Source: Clostridia bacterium (GTDB lineage: Bacteria > Bacillota > Clostridia > Lachnospirales > Anaerotignaceae). From it: a DNA stretch of 64,000 nt. The DNA lies in NCBI GenBank assembly GCA_009929735.1, contig RZZU01000009.1, positions 1 to 64,000 of the forward strand, given 5' to 3'. Position 1 is the first letter of the stretch; every line of letters starts with the position of its first letter. Below are positions 7,943-15,139 of this stretch, piece after piece. Position numbers and translations under genes: made by a program. The notes under the pieces are model-generated. The model searched no databases, was not told the DNA's origin, and was given only the letters and a program-made list of their open reading frames with translations.

Positions 7943-9931
7943 TTAATCTTTTTTATAAAAATCGCATTCATAACCATCGGCATTAAGAAGTAGCCCCTTT
8001 GCCCAGGGAGGAACTCTGCTCATCTGCTCACATACGCTATCTATTGACATTCGAGGGTCTGCCTCAATGATAACTTCATCATGCACATGAGCCACTATGT
8101 TACACGTTCGGAGTGTTTTCATTGCATACATCAAAATATCACGGGAGATTGCTTGAACAATATTCTCTACAAATTTTGGTCCATAACTTTCGATTCTTTC
8201 CCATTTCTTCGTTCCGCCTACACCTTCATAAGTCACAGACTCACCACCGAAGATATTTTCACCGATACGAGGTTTTACATAGGCAAGCTGTCTGCCGGAA
8301 GGAAGAACTATGAACAACATTCCGCTCATGCAATGAAACTTAATGTTATGAGTTTCCTGTGACTTATTTTCCTTAATACATTTCTTAACTACTCTATCAA
8401 CATCCCACCAGAACTTTACGATGTTTGGATTGGATGCTCTCCAGGCATTAACAAGGGGTTTTAACTCTTCCTCTTCAAGTCCCATCTCCAACGCACCCAT
8501 AGCCTTTAATGCACCGACTGATCCACCATAGCCCAGTGCCAGTTCGGAGATTTTTCCTTTCTGCCTTAAATGACCGTTCACACCATGCTTTTCAACAGGA
8601 ACTTTAAACATTTGCGATGCGGATGCACAATATATGTCACCACCACTTGCGAATACTTCGGTTCTCCATTCTTCACCCGCAAGCCACGAAAGCACCCGAG
8701 CCTCAATTGCAGAAAAGTCTGCAACGATAAATTTATTGCCTTCCTTTGGTACAAAGGCCGTACGGATAAGTTGTGAGAGCGTGTCCGGTATATCTTCATA
8801 GAGCATTTCAAGCGTTTCGTAATCTCCACTTTTTACTATACCGCGTGCCTCTTTTAAATCCGGCATATGGTTTTGAGGAAGGTTCTGTAATTGCACAAGC
8901 CTTCCCGCAAAGCGGCCAGTTCTGTTTGCACCGTAAAACTGGAACATACCTCTGGCACGAGAATCTGCACAAATAGCATTTTCCATTGCCGTATATTTCT
9001 TTACAGATGATTTTGCAAGTTGCTGACGGAGCTTAAGAACTTCAGTCAAATGCTCCGGTGCATCCTTCAATAACTCGGCCACAGCTTTTTTACTAAGTGT
9101 ATCTGTCTCAAGACCGTTTTCAGCAAGCCAACCTTTCATCTGCTGCACCGAGTTAGGATTATCAAGCTCTGTTAATTGCTGCATTGCTGACATTAGTTTT
9201 TCATGGGAAATCTCATCCACTGCAATAGCCTGTTTTACAAAATCCATATCTACCTTTATGCCACGATCATTGATTTCCTGGTCAAGATGGTATTCATCCC
9301 ATATGTCTTCTGGCACAGGAAACTTTATAAGCCTTTGCTGTATCTGCATTTCCGTTTCAACGTCACGTTTGTTATAATCCTTAAATCTCTGCCATTTCTC
9401 CTCATCATTACTTGGCATATTACGATTTCTGCCGCCGTTTGATTTGGTAGGAGTACACGGAACACAAAAGTATCTTATAAGGTCTTTGCCTTCGGTCAGC
9501 TTTTGCTTTTCAAGGCCGAGTACTGCACCCACACCTTCTAAGGAAAGTGGAAGTCCCATATAAGCAGACCACACCATTGAACATTTCCATGATAAAGGGT
9601 TTAGATATCTTGCCATTTCCTTTGACAATGGATGATGATCATAAAACGGGTCAAGGCTTATTCCCATATATGATAGATACCTTGACAGGCAGATACGCTC
9701 AAACTGAGCATTAAATGCCCACTTGGTTACCTCATCATCGGTTAAAGCATCGAGTATTTCTTGCGGTATCTTTTCTTCACCCACAAGGTCAACCACCATA
9801 ACCTCTCCGCCGTCAATTGAATATCCGAACAGCAATATTTCAAAATCTTCTGCCTCCACATAGCGATAAACTCCGCTCTTTTGTAGGTTAACAGATGAAT
9901 AGGTTTCAATATCGATTTCCAGGTTCTTCAT
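7943..9931 (-). CDS. Phage family A DNA polymerase, 662 aa
   Basis: Replicates the phage genome. The N-terminus carries the 3'-5' exonuclease signature DIETYSS (Asp7, Glu9). Polymerase motif A DFSAIEARVLSWLAG is near residue 403. The finger motif region RQKGKISELALGYGG follows. Motif C HVHDEVIIE lies near residue 617. There is no 5' nuclease domain, as is usual for this phage group. It follows the DUF2815 gene, with a terminator between them. In related phages this gene normally precedes the VirE helicase, which here lies 34 kb away. Confidence 0.95.
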   Translation of the reverse strand: MKNLEIDIETYSSVNLQKSGVYRYVEAEDFEILLFGYSIDGGEVMVVDLVGEEKIPQEILDALTDDEVTKWAFNAQFERICLSRYLSYMGISLDPFYDHHPLSKEMARYLNPLSWKCSMVWSAYMGLPLSLEGVGAVLGLEKQKLTEGKDLIRYFCVPCTPTKSNGGRNRNMPSNDEEKWQRFKDYNKRDVETEMQIQQRLIKFPVPEDIWDEYHLDQEINDRGIKVDMDFVKQAIAVDEISHEKLMSAMQQLTELDNPNSVQQMKGWLAENGLETDTLSKKAVAELLKDAPEHLTEVLKLRQQLAKSSVKKYTAMENAICADSRARGMFQFYGANRTGRFAGRLVQLQNLPQNHMPDLKEARGIVKSGDYETLEMLYEDIPDTLSQLIRTAFVPKEGNKFIVADFSAIEARVLSWLAGEEWRTEVFASGGDIYCASASQMFKVPVEKHGVNGHLRQKGKISELALGYGGSVGALKAMGALEMGLEEEELKPLVNAWRASNPNIVKFWWDVDRVVKKCIKENKSQETHNIKFHCMSGMLFIVLPSGRQLAYVKPRIGENIFGGESVTYEGVGGTKKWERIESYGPKFVENIVQAISRDILMYAMKTLRTCNIVAHVHDEVIIEADPRMSIDSVCEQMSRVPPWAKGLLLNADGYECDFYKKD

Positions 9932-9954
9932 AGCACGCCTCCATTCCTAAAAGA

Positions 9955-9988
9955 AAAAAGGTGGCAGAGGGAAAGCCTCCACCACCGC
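9955..9988 (-). terminator. Intrinsic terminator between DUF2815 and DNA polymerase genes
   Basis: On the minus strand the inverted arms GGTGGTGGAGG and CTCTGCCACC are followed by TTTTTTCTTTT. It lies in the 73-bp gap upstream of the polymerase start, so polymerase expression may depend on read-through or on a promoter not recognised here. Confidence 0.7.
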
Positions 9989-10004
9989 AATGTCATCGTT
10001 CCTT

Positions 10005-10556
10005 TTAGGCAAGGAAGTCATCATCTACAAGAGTAGTAAAATCTTCTACTGCAGAGGTCTTGCCACCAAGAGGTTCGCCGTCCTTAATTTTTTGAATGTT
10101 CCCAAGACCACAAGCTACACCCTTATTACCGTTGGAGTTGAAAGCATAGAAGTTAAGAGAAACTCTGCCATAACAACCGCTGTACACTTCACTGCGATCC
10201 ATAATAGGCTTAACTCTTTTATCTACAATCTGTGGAGCGGTTATGCTGTTGGCATTGATAAAATAATGCCCTTTGTATGCCTCATCATCACGCTCTACAT
10301 CTCCGTCACGGAGAGGAAGCTTGATGGTAGCCTTATTCGGTTTCTTACCACCGAACTTTGCAATACCTTCTTCAATAGCTGCATCGATTGCGGCATTTAC
10401 TGCATCGAGCGTTTCCTTATCATCCTTTGGAATGAGAACGGACACGCTGTACTTTTCTGCACCGCCGTTGATAGATACCGGCTCCCATCCGTGGAAGTAA
10501 GAGAGTCTTGTGTTTACACCTGTGATAACCTTAGTTTTATTAGTGTTATTTGCCAT
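10005..10556 (-). CDS. DUF2815 protein, probable phage single-strand DNA-binding protein, 183 aa
   Basis: Matches the DUF2815 family by its opening (VITGVNTRLSYFHGWEP) and its phage context between DUF2800 and DNA polymerase. The family is predicted to be OB-fold-like ssDNA-binding proteins used in phage replication. The C-terminus is acidic and ends in DDDFLA, like the acidic tails of SSB proteins. It starts 5 bp after the DUF2800 gene, so the two are probably co-translated. Confidence 0.85.
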   Translation of the reverse strand: MANNTNKTKVITGVNTRLSYFHGWEPVSINGGAEKYSVSVLIPKDDKETLDAVNAAIDAAIEEGIAKFGGKKPNKATIKLPLRDGDVERDDEAYKGHYFINANSITAPQIVDKRVKPIMDRSEVYSGCYGRVSLNFYAFNSNGNKGVACGLGNIQKIKDGEPLGGKTSAVEDFTTLVDDDFLA

Positions 10557-10561
10557 AATAT

Positions 10562-11698
10562 TTAATCCTCCATAATTTCGTTAAATTCGTTTTTTGCATC
10601 TGCTACGTTCATAGCCGGTCTTTTATCCGAGTTGGGAACAAGAGTCGGCTTGCCCGGTGGTTTATAAATGAGGTCACCGAGGATTTCCTCAAATTTGGTT
10701 TTGCCCATCAGTTTTTGCATCTCTGTCATAGGAATAAGGCTCTTACGGTAAATATCCTTATATCCGCTTGCCTCAACTTTGTCTGCGATGGCGTTTTCAT
10801 CTTTGTACTTGCGAACCGAGCGCCCTTCCACAACCTTAAAACCGTCCCACTCTTTGCCGTGGTTTACAGCAGCATCTGTTGCGTATGCTGTTATTTCATT
10901 TGCCCATTTAGTAAGGTCGGGGAGAATGAACAGAATCTCTTCTATCTCATTGTCAGTAAGTAACGGTGGCATCTTAAACTCTGTCTGTGCGAGTTTTAAT
11001 TTTTCTTCAGCTCTTGCACGGCATCTGACTGCAGCTCTGCAGAAAGTACACCATTCGCCTGGAATATATTCGCCTTCGCCGTTATAGGCTTTTACTGCCT
11101 TTGGTTTGAGTTCCTCTTCTGCCCAAACTTTCAGTTCATCTACCGGCACAGTCCATGTGCTGACATTTTCCCTTCTTGGTTGAAAAATCGTCATTGACAC
11201 TTCGTTGATATCATAAAGGCTGTCATAGATTTCAAGAGCACCTAAGGCATACAGCTTCATCTGAGGATTGTCCACTGCATCTACAAGCACACCCATCCCA
11301 TATTTAAAATCCACTATGTGAAGTCTGTCATCTGAGATAATTAAACAATCTCCAGTACCGAAGCCGTCTGGAACATAGCAGGAAAAATCAAGGCGCTGTT
11401 CGATAAGGACGATAGGATCATTGCAGATTTGCTTTGCAAGCTCCACCTGTTCCATAACGAAATCAACATAGGCATCCGTACATTCTTCCATCTCATCAGA
11501 GTCATATTCTGATATAGGACGCTTACTTCTTATATGAAGTGCCTTTTTCAGTTTGTGTTCTGAAAGAGCATGTGCTGCTGATCCTTCCTCTGCTGCAGTA
11601 CCGCTTGTATTATCAAACTCAAGTTCAAGCCTTGCCGACGGTAAACAATGAAGCCATCTGTGTGAAGATGATGCAGATAATATTGCGTGATTACCCAT
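10562..11698 (-). CDS. DUF2800 protein, Cas4/RecB-like nuclease, 378 aa
   Basis: DUF2800 proteins are predicted PD-(D/E)xK exonucleases of the RecB/Cas4 type. Visible motifs are AEEGSAAHALSEHKL near the N-terminus, GTGDCLIISDDRLHIVDFKY (aspartates and the D-x-K triad) in the middle and a cysteine cluster GEWCTFCRAAVRC further on, suitable for an iron-sulfur cluster. The start at 11698 is chosen for the GGAGG site 9 bp upstream. The frame opens 18 bp earlier without one. It overlaps the preceding gene slightly and lies 5 bp from DUF2815. It presumably processes DNA ends during phage replication or recombination. Confidence 0.85.
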   Translation of the reverse strand: MGNHAILSASSSHRWLHCLPSARLELEFDNTSGTAAEEGSAAHALSEHKLKKALHIRSKRPISEYDSDEMEECTDAYVDFVMEQVELAKQICNDPIVLIEQRLDFSCYVPDGFGTGDCLIISDDRLHIVDFKYGMGVLVDAVDNPQMKLYALGALEIYDSLYDINEVSMTIFQPRRENVSTWTVPVDELKVWAEEELKPKAVKAYNGEGEYIPGEWCTFCRAAVRCRARAEEKLKLAQTEFKMPPLLTDNEIEEILFILPDLTKWANEITAYATDAAVNHGKEWDGFKVVEGRSVRKYKDENAIADKVEASGYKDIYRKSLIPMTEMQKLMGKTKFEEILGDLIYKPPGKPTLVPNSDKRPAMNVADAKNEFNEIMED

Positions 11699-12014
11699 TG
11701 CCAAGAACCTCCGCATCTTTTAAGATGTCAGCATAGAAAGCCTTGTCAACTGCACTTAACTTATCAGCACCATACTTCCCGATGATGCCTCGCACTTCAG
11801 CAGTAAATCCAAGCTGACTCTTTTCAGCAAGAACCATACGCACTTTTTCAAGCGAAATGTCTGGCTCTTTTGCTGTTTCTGTCTTTGTGGCAGGCACTTC
11901 TTTAGGGGCAGAATCACTTGCCATCATTGCATCACAAACTGCCTGTATGCTGTCTGCAAGACTTCGCATATCGTTTACCACATCAAGCATTAACTTTACT
12001 TTGCTCAAGTTCAT
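11691..12014 (-). CDS. Small phage protein of unknown function, ~107 aa
   Basis: The start is placed at MNLSKVKLML (12014), next to an AAAGGAGG site, although the spacing is short. An upstream in-frame start (12056) is possible. It has an N-terminal helical segment, a low-complexity middle rich in Ala, Pro, Thr and Lys, and a C-terminal helical part. It is the second gene of the early unit led by the 72-aa protein and overlaps the DUF2800 gene. Such proteins are conserved just ahead of DUF2800 in clostridial phages; function unknown. Confidence 0.6.
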   Translation of the reverse strand: MNLSKVKLMLDVVNDMRSLADSIQAVCDAMMASDSAPKEVPATKTETAKEPDISLEKVRMVLAEKSQLGFTAEVRGIIGKYGADKLSAVDKAFYADILKDAEVLGNG

Positions 12015-12201
12015 TTCCTCCTTTCGTAGTCTCACAGATAGCAAGTTCCTCGACACTATCTCCGGGAATTAGAATGGTTACACGCTGTTTATCTCCAAGG
12101 AGGAAACGTAGGATGCGCTCCCTTATGGTGACATTGCGGCAAGTAACGATTCCGCCTATCTGTGGCTCTTTTGAAACACTGATTTTAAGGTTGTGTTTCA
12201 T
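11983..12201 (-). CDS. Small phage protein, 72 aa
   Basis: The start ATG at 12201 lies 6 bp after a GAGGTG ribosome site. The product is mostly beta-rich, with no recognised motif (KEPQIGGIVTCRNVTIRERI). It is the first gene of the early replication unit and lies 35 bp downstream of RNA motif copy B. The following gene starts inside it. Function unknown. Confidence 0.55.
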   Translation of the reverse strand: MKHNLKISVSKEPQIGGIVTCRNVTIRERILRFLLGDKQRVTILIPGDSVEELAICETTKGGNELEQSKVNA

Positions 12202-12236
12202 GTACTTCACCTCTTTCTAAAGGGCGATTTATTTGT

Positions 12237-12280
12237 TGCCCTCTACCTGGTAGCCACGGGAGGAAAGGAAATCTGACGGT
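12237..12280 (-). ncRNA. Conserved structured RNA motif, copy B
   Basis: On the minus strand a CGTCAGATTT lead, a CCTC/GAGG stem and the invariant core GTGGCTACCAGGTAGAG (12241-12257) are present. The copy sits between the lysis-module terminator and the first gene of the DUF2800 unit, so it is the 5' leader of that unit. The stem sequence differs from copies A and C but pairing is kept. I recall that a candidate RNA named after DUF2800 has been described; whether this is the same element needs a covariance-model search. Confidence 0.6.
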
Positions 12281-12286
12281 TTAGAA

Positions 12287-12328
12287 AAAAAATAAAGCCC
12301 TCGGAAGTTTTAAGACCTCCAAGGGCAT
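12287..12328 (-). terminator. Strong intrinsic terminator after the endolysin gene
   Basis: On the minus strand GCCCTTGGAGG pairs with CTTCCGAGGGC and is followed by TTTATTTTTTTT. It lies 6 bp past the endolysin stop and ends the late structural and lysis transcript. Confidence 0.85.
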
Positions 12329-12333
12329 TGAGT

Positions 12334-13227
12334 TTAAGTAGGAATTTTCAATTTCTGACCAGCGTAAATGATATTTGAAGTGAGGCCGTTAAGTTCTTTA
12401 ATCTCTCTATATCTTTCACCATTACCAAGCTTTTCTTTAGCAATCTTCCAAAGGGAATCCCCTTTAACTACGGTATATACTTCATATGACGGAGCAGATT
12501 TTCCAAAGTATACAACTTTTCCATTTTCATCAAACACAGAATAACCAGGGTTCGCATCTGCACTGCGTTTTGCATTTTCAAGCACCCTAAATGAGCCTTT
12601 TTGTGATTTTGCATCATCCCAGCTTTTTCTCACCCTATATAAAGTTTCTTCCGGTAATGGGTTACTTGCTGTTAGTGCCTTCTTGACCTCGGCACGGAAA
12701 TCATCCATCGACTTGCCGTGTTTAGGAAACCAGTGCATCACATCTGCATGATTGCTGGCAATGCCTAGCTTGTAACCCTCACTGTGACAGATGATATTCT
12801 TTTCGGTCAAGTCATATAATTTGCAGAGATATACACAAAGTTCAACGGCCTCCCGGTACACCTTCTTAAAGTAGGTGGTGTCCGAAAGACCGTCCTCACA
12901 AATCTCAAAGCTTATATGCGTATCATTTGCCTTACCACCAGCATGCCATCCTCGATGATTCCATGGCAAGGTCTGGTATGTGGCGATTGTTCCATCTGCC
13001 AGTTTACCAATGAAAGCATGAACACAAACTTGACGGCCGTCAGGCTTATCTTGATTCCAATGGTTGTTATATTGGTTCTTTCCCAGCAAGCCATCATCTG
13101 GCCCAACATAGCGTTTCAGCCATGGGTTATTTGCCCCGGTAGAATGTACCATAATGCCCTTTGGCGTTATGGTTTTACCTGCCCTAAAGCAAGCATTGTT
13201 CGTTAATATTAACTTTCTTAAATTCAT
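12334..13227 (-). CDS. Endolysin: N-acetylmuramoyl-L-alanine amidase with LysM, 297 aa
   Basis: Cleaves the amide bond between MurNAc and the peptide stem to release phage. The N-terminal amidase_2/PGRP domain shows PKGIMVHSTGANNPW (zinc ligand His28), HAFIGKLADG, WHAGGKAND and ICHSEGYKLGIASNHADV. A LysM wall-binding domain (YTVVKGDSLWKIAKEKL) starts near residue 248 and reaches the C-terminus. No signal peptide is seen, so export depends on the holin. The start at 13227 has a GAGGTG site. It is the last late gene before a strong terminator. Confidence 0.95.
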   Translation of the reverse strand: MNLRKLILTNNACFRAGKTITPKGIMVHSTGANNPWLKRYVGPDDGLLGKNQYNNHWNQDKPDGRQVCVHAFIGKLADGTIATYQTLPWNHRGWHAGGKANDTHISFEICEDGLSDTTYFKKVYREAVELCVYLCKLYDLTEKNIICHSEGYKLGIASNHADVMHWFPKHGKSMDDFRAEVKKALTASNPLPEETLYRVRKSWDDAKSQKGSFRVLENAKRSADANPGYSVFDENGKVVYFGKSAPSYEVYTVVKGDSLWKIAKEKLGNGERYREIKELNGLTSNIIYAGQKLKIPT

Positions 13228-13243
13228 CAAAATCACCTCAAGT

Positions 13244-14617
13244 TCAAATATTGGCTGTCGCAAGATTGGCAGGATATAAGTGATAAGTAAACTTCAAATC
13301 ACAGTAAGCATTCGCCGATGTGCTATCGCTTCCCATACGGATATACAACCCATAGCCAGAAGGCACCCTGCCTTGACGCATTTGGATATGAGTATGCAAA
13401 CCAGGATTTGAAGTATCATCACCGATAGGCGTGCTACGTGAGATTCTGGTAAAGTTCACTTCATCGTTAGAGATATATAGGTCTAGCTCCTTTTCACTTG
13501 TATCTGATTGGCGGCAAAGGGTAATCAAATGACAATCATAAGCTGTTGGGTAAAGCAATCCACCCTGTCCGCCTATAACCGCGCTACCAATGGGTAATAA
13601 TGTTTGTAGATGCCCTCGAACACCTGCAGAATTACCGCTCAGAACATATCTCAAAAAGCTTGCCCTGGTAAATGCATTGATCGTAGCTGTTGCAGTAGAG
13701 GTAAGAGTTAATGGTGTTGTCACATTTTCCGCTCTTTCCAATAAAAATAGACTCTCACCTGCAGGGATGGTAACTTCACCAATAGAGAAAATCCTACTCG
13801 TCCAATAGGCTGTACTTGTCGGGTTCGGTGCTGTTCCAGAACCATAGGCAATGTTAGCTGCATCTTGGATACCCCTTACGGCTTCCGCAAGTTTCTTGAC
13901 TGTATTGCGAAGGCTATCTTGGATAAGCACATGCACATTGTTTGCGGTTGGACTGCCCAAGGATGTAACAAAGGTATATGTTACCGTGCCAAGTACTACG
14001 TTGTTACCGCTATTTATGCTCGTAAAAGTGATAGCCCCTCTTCGGCTTACCATATCCGGCGCAGTAGCAGTTTCTATTGGGTGTAAATGGTTGAGAATAA
14101 TACCAGTCCTTAAATATAACGTGTCACGCATATCCTCTATCTGACTGTGCGTGGTATTTAGCAAATTGTAATTGTTATTGAGCAGGTTATAAATGAGATT
14201 TAGCAGATTATCGATCTGGTTGATATCCAGTTCGGCTAAAGCAGAAAGCACCCTATTGAGCCATTCCTGTGCAGGAGGCTCGGGTGGATCAACTATACCG
14301 TCTACGAGAGCCTCCTCAACGATGGTTAGTATCCGGACGCTTTTGCCAACCACATCGCCATAAGTAACCCTTATCTCTAGCTGACCAACACCAACGATTT
14401 CTGTGTCGGTTGCACTAGGTGACCAGGTAAGAATACCGTCAGCATAGTTTGTAACAACTGGGTAGGCAGTACTATCTGGCCTTTTGCATATAGCACTTAA
14501 TGCAGCACCTGGATATGTTCCATCTAATAAACTGGAGACATCAAATTCAAGATTGCGAAAGTGGTGCTCACCACGTCTACCAATAAAAACAGTTACTGCT
14601 TTTGTTATATCAATCAT
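13244..14617 (-). CDS. Phage baseplate/tail-fibre-like protein, 457 aa
   Basis: The N-terminal ~100 residues resemble the BppU-type baseplate N-domain found in clostridial phages (FIGRRGEHHFRNLEFDVSS, then a beta-sandwich). A helical, Asn/Leu-rich linker (NLLNLIYNLLNNNYNLLN) follows, which looks like a trimeric coiled coil. The C-terminal half is beta-rich and probably a receptor-binding or fibre tip. Its start overlaps the holin stop by 4 bp, and its stop lies 17 bp before the endolysin, so a structural gene sits between the two lysis genes. Host-binding function is inferred. Confidence 0.65.
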   Translation of the reverse strand: MIDITKAVTVFIGRRGEHHFRNLEFDVSSLLDGTYPGAALSAICKRPDSTAYPVVTNYADGILTWSPSATDTEIVGVGQLEIRVTYGDVVGKSVRILTIVEEALVDGIVDPPEPPAQEWLNRVLSALAELDINQIDNLLNLIYNLLNNNYNLLNTTHSQIEDMRDTLYLRTGIILNHLHPIETATAPDMVSRRGAITFTSINSGNNVVLGTVTYTFVTSLGSPTANNVHVLIQDSLRNTVKKLAEAVRGIQDAANIAYGSGTAPNPTSTAYWTSRIFSIGEVTIPAGESLFLLERAENVTTPLTLTSTATATINAFTRASFLRYVLSGNSAGVRGHLQTLLPIGSAVIGGQGGLLYPTAYDCHLITLCRQSDTSEKELDLYISNDEVNFTRISRSTPIGDDTSNPGLHTHIQMRQGRVPSGYGLYIRMGSDSTSANAYCDLKFTYHLYPANLATANI

Positions 14618-15054
14618 ATTTCATCACCTGACTTTGAGGTTTTCCTATCGCGCCCATGTAACTGTTCTAGAACCTCTTTTAATTTTTCTGGGATAGGTAG
14701 TCCGATATGTCCGGCATTCTCCAAAATGGAAACACCCTCATTGCTCAAATAAAAAAAGATTACTGCAGTTCGAAGTACACCACCACTGTCAACAGCGCTA
14801 CCAAGTATCTGCGTATCAAGAATATGGGCCACACCCACCAATGTAAAAATAAGCACCTTTTTAAAGATGCCTTTTGCACCAATTTCACTGGACAGCTCTT
14901 TATCAATGATGGCACAGGGCACTCCGGTCACATAATCTATAGCGACAAATGCTATGAGTGCATAAAGAAAACCGTCATAGCCACCAAGAAACCATCCAAG
15001 AAATCCTCCAATAGCTGCAAAGGCTAATTGTATCCAGTTCCATATCTCTTTCAT
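14614..15054 (-). CDS. Phage holin (holin_4 / toxin-secretion holin family), 146 aa
   Basis: A small membrane protein that would permeabilise the membrane and let the amidase reach the wall. Hydrophobic segments are seen at residues ~7-25, ~27-45 (GFLYALIAFVAIDYVTGV) and ~70-95, with the family's DYVTG turn. The C-terminus is charged. The start at 15054 has a GGAGGTG site. The next gene overlaps its stop. Confidence 0.9.
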   Translation of the reverse strand: MKEIWNWIQLAFAAIGGFLGWFLGGYDGFLYALIAFVAIDYVTGVPCAIIDKELSSEIGAKGIFKKVLIFTLVGVAHILDTQILGSAVDSGGVLRTAVIFFYLSNEGVSILENAGHIGLPIPEKLKEVLEQLHGRDRKTSKSGDEI

Positions 15055-15096
15055 TAAAAACACCTCCATTAGTTGAAATTTGTGTATAGAAAAGCG

Positions 15097-15124
15097 CCCC
15101 TGCATATAACAAGAGCGCCTAATT
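15097..15124 (-). terminator. Possible intrinsic terminator ahead of the holin
   Basis: On the minus strand GCGCTC pairs with GGGCGC across a 13-nt loop and TTTTC follows. It is a short stem. It could reduce read-through from tail genes into the lysis genes. Confidence 0.4.
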
Positions 15125-15139
15125 GTATTTTCTTAACCC

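Noticed and set aside
9990..10565. 191-codon open frame on the plus strand opposite DUF2815
   Set aside because: It mirrors a well-supported phage gene, has no ribosome site and no recognisable protein pattern.
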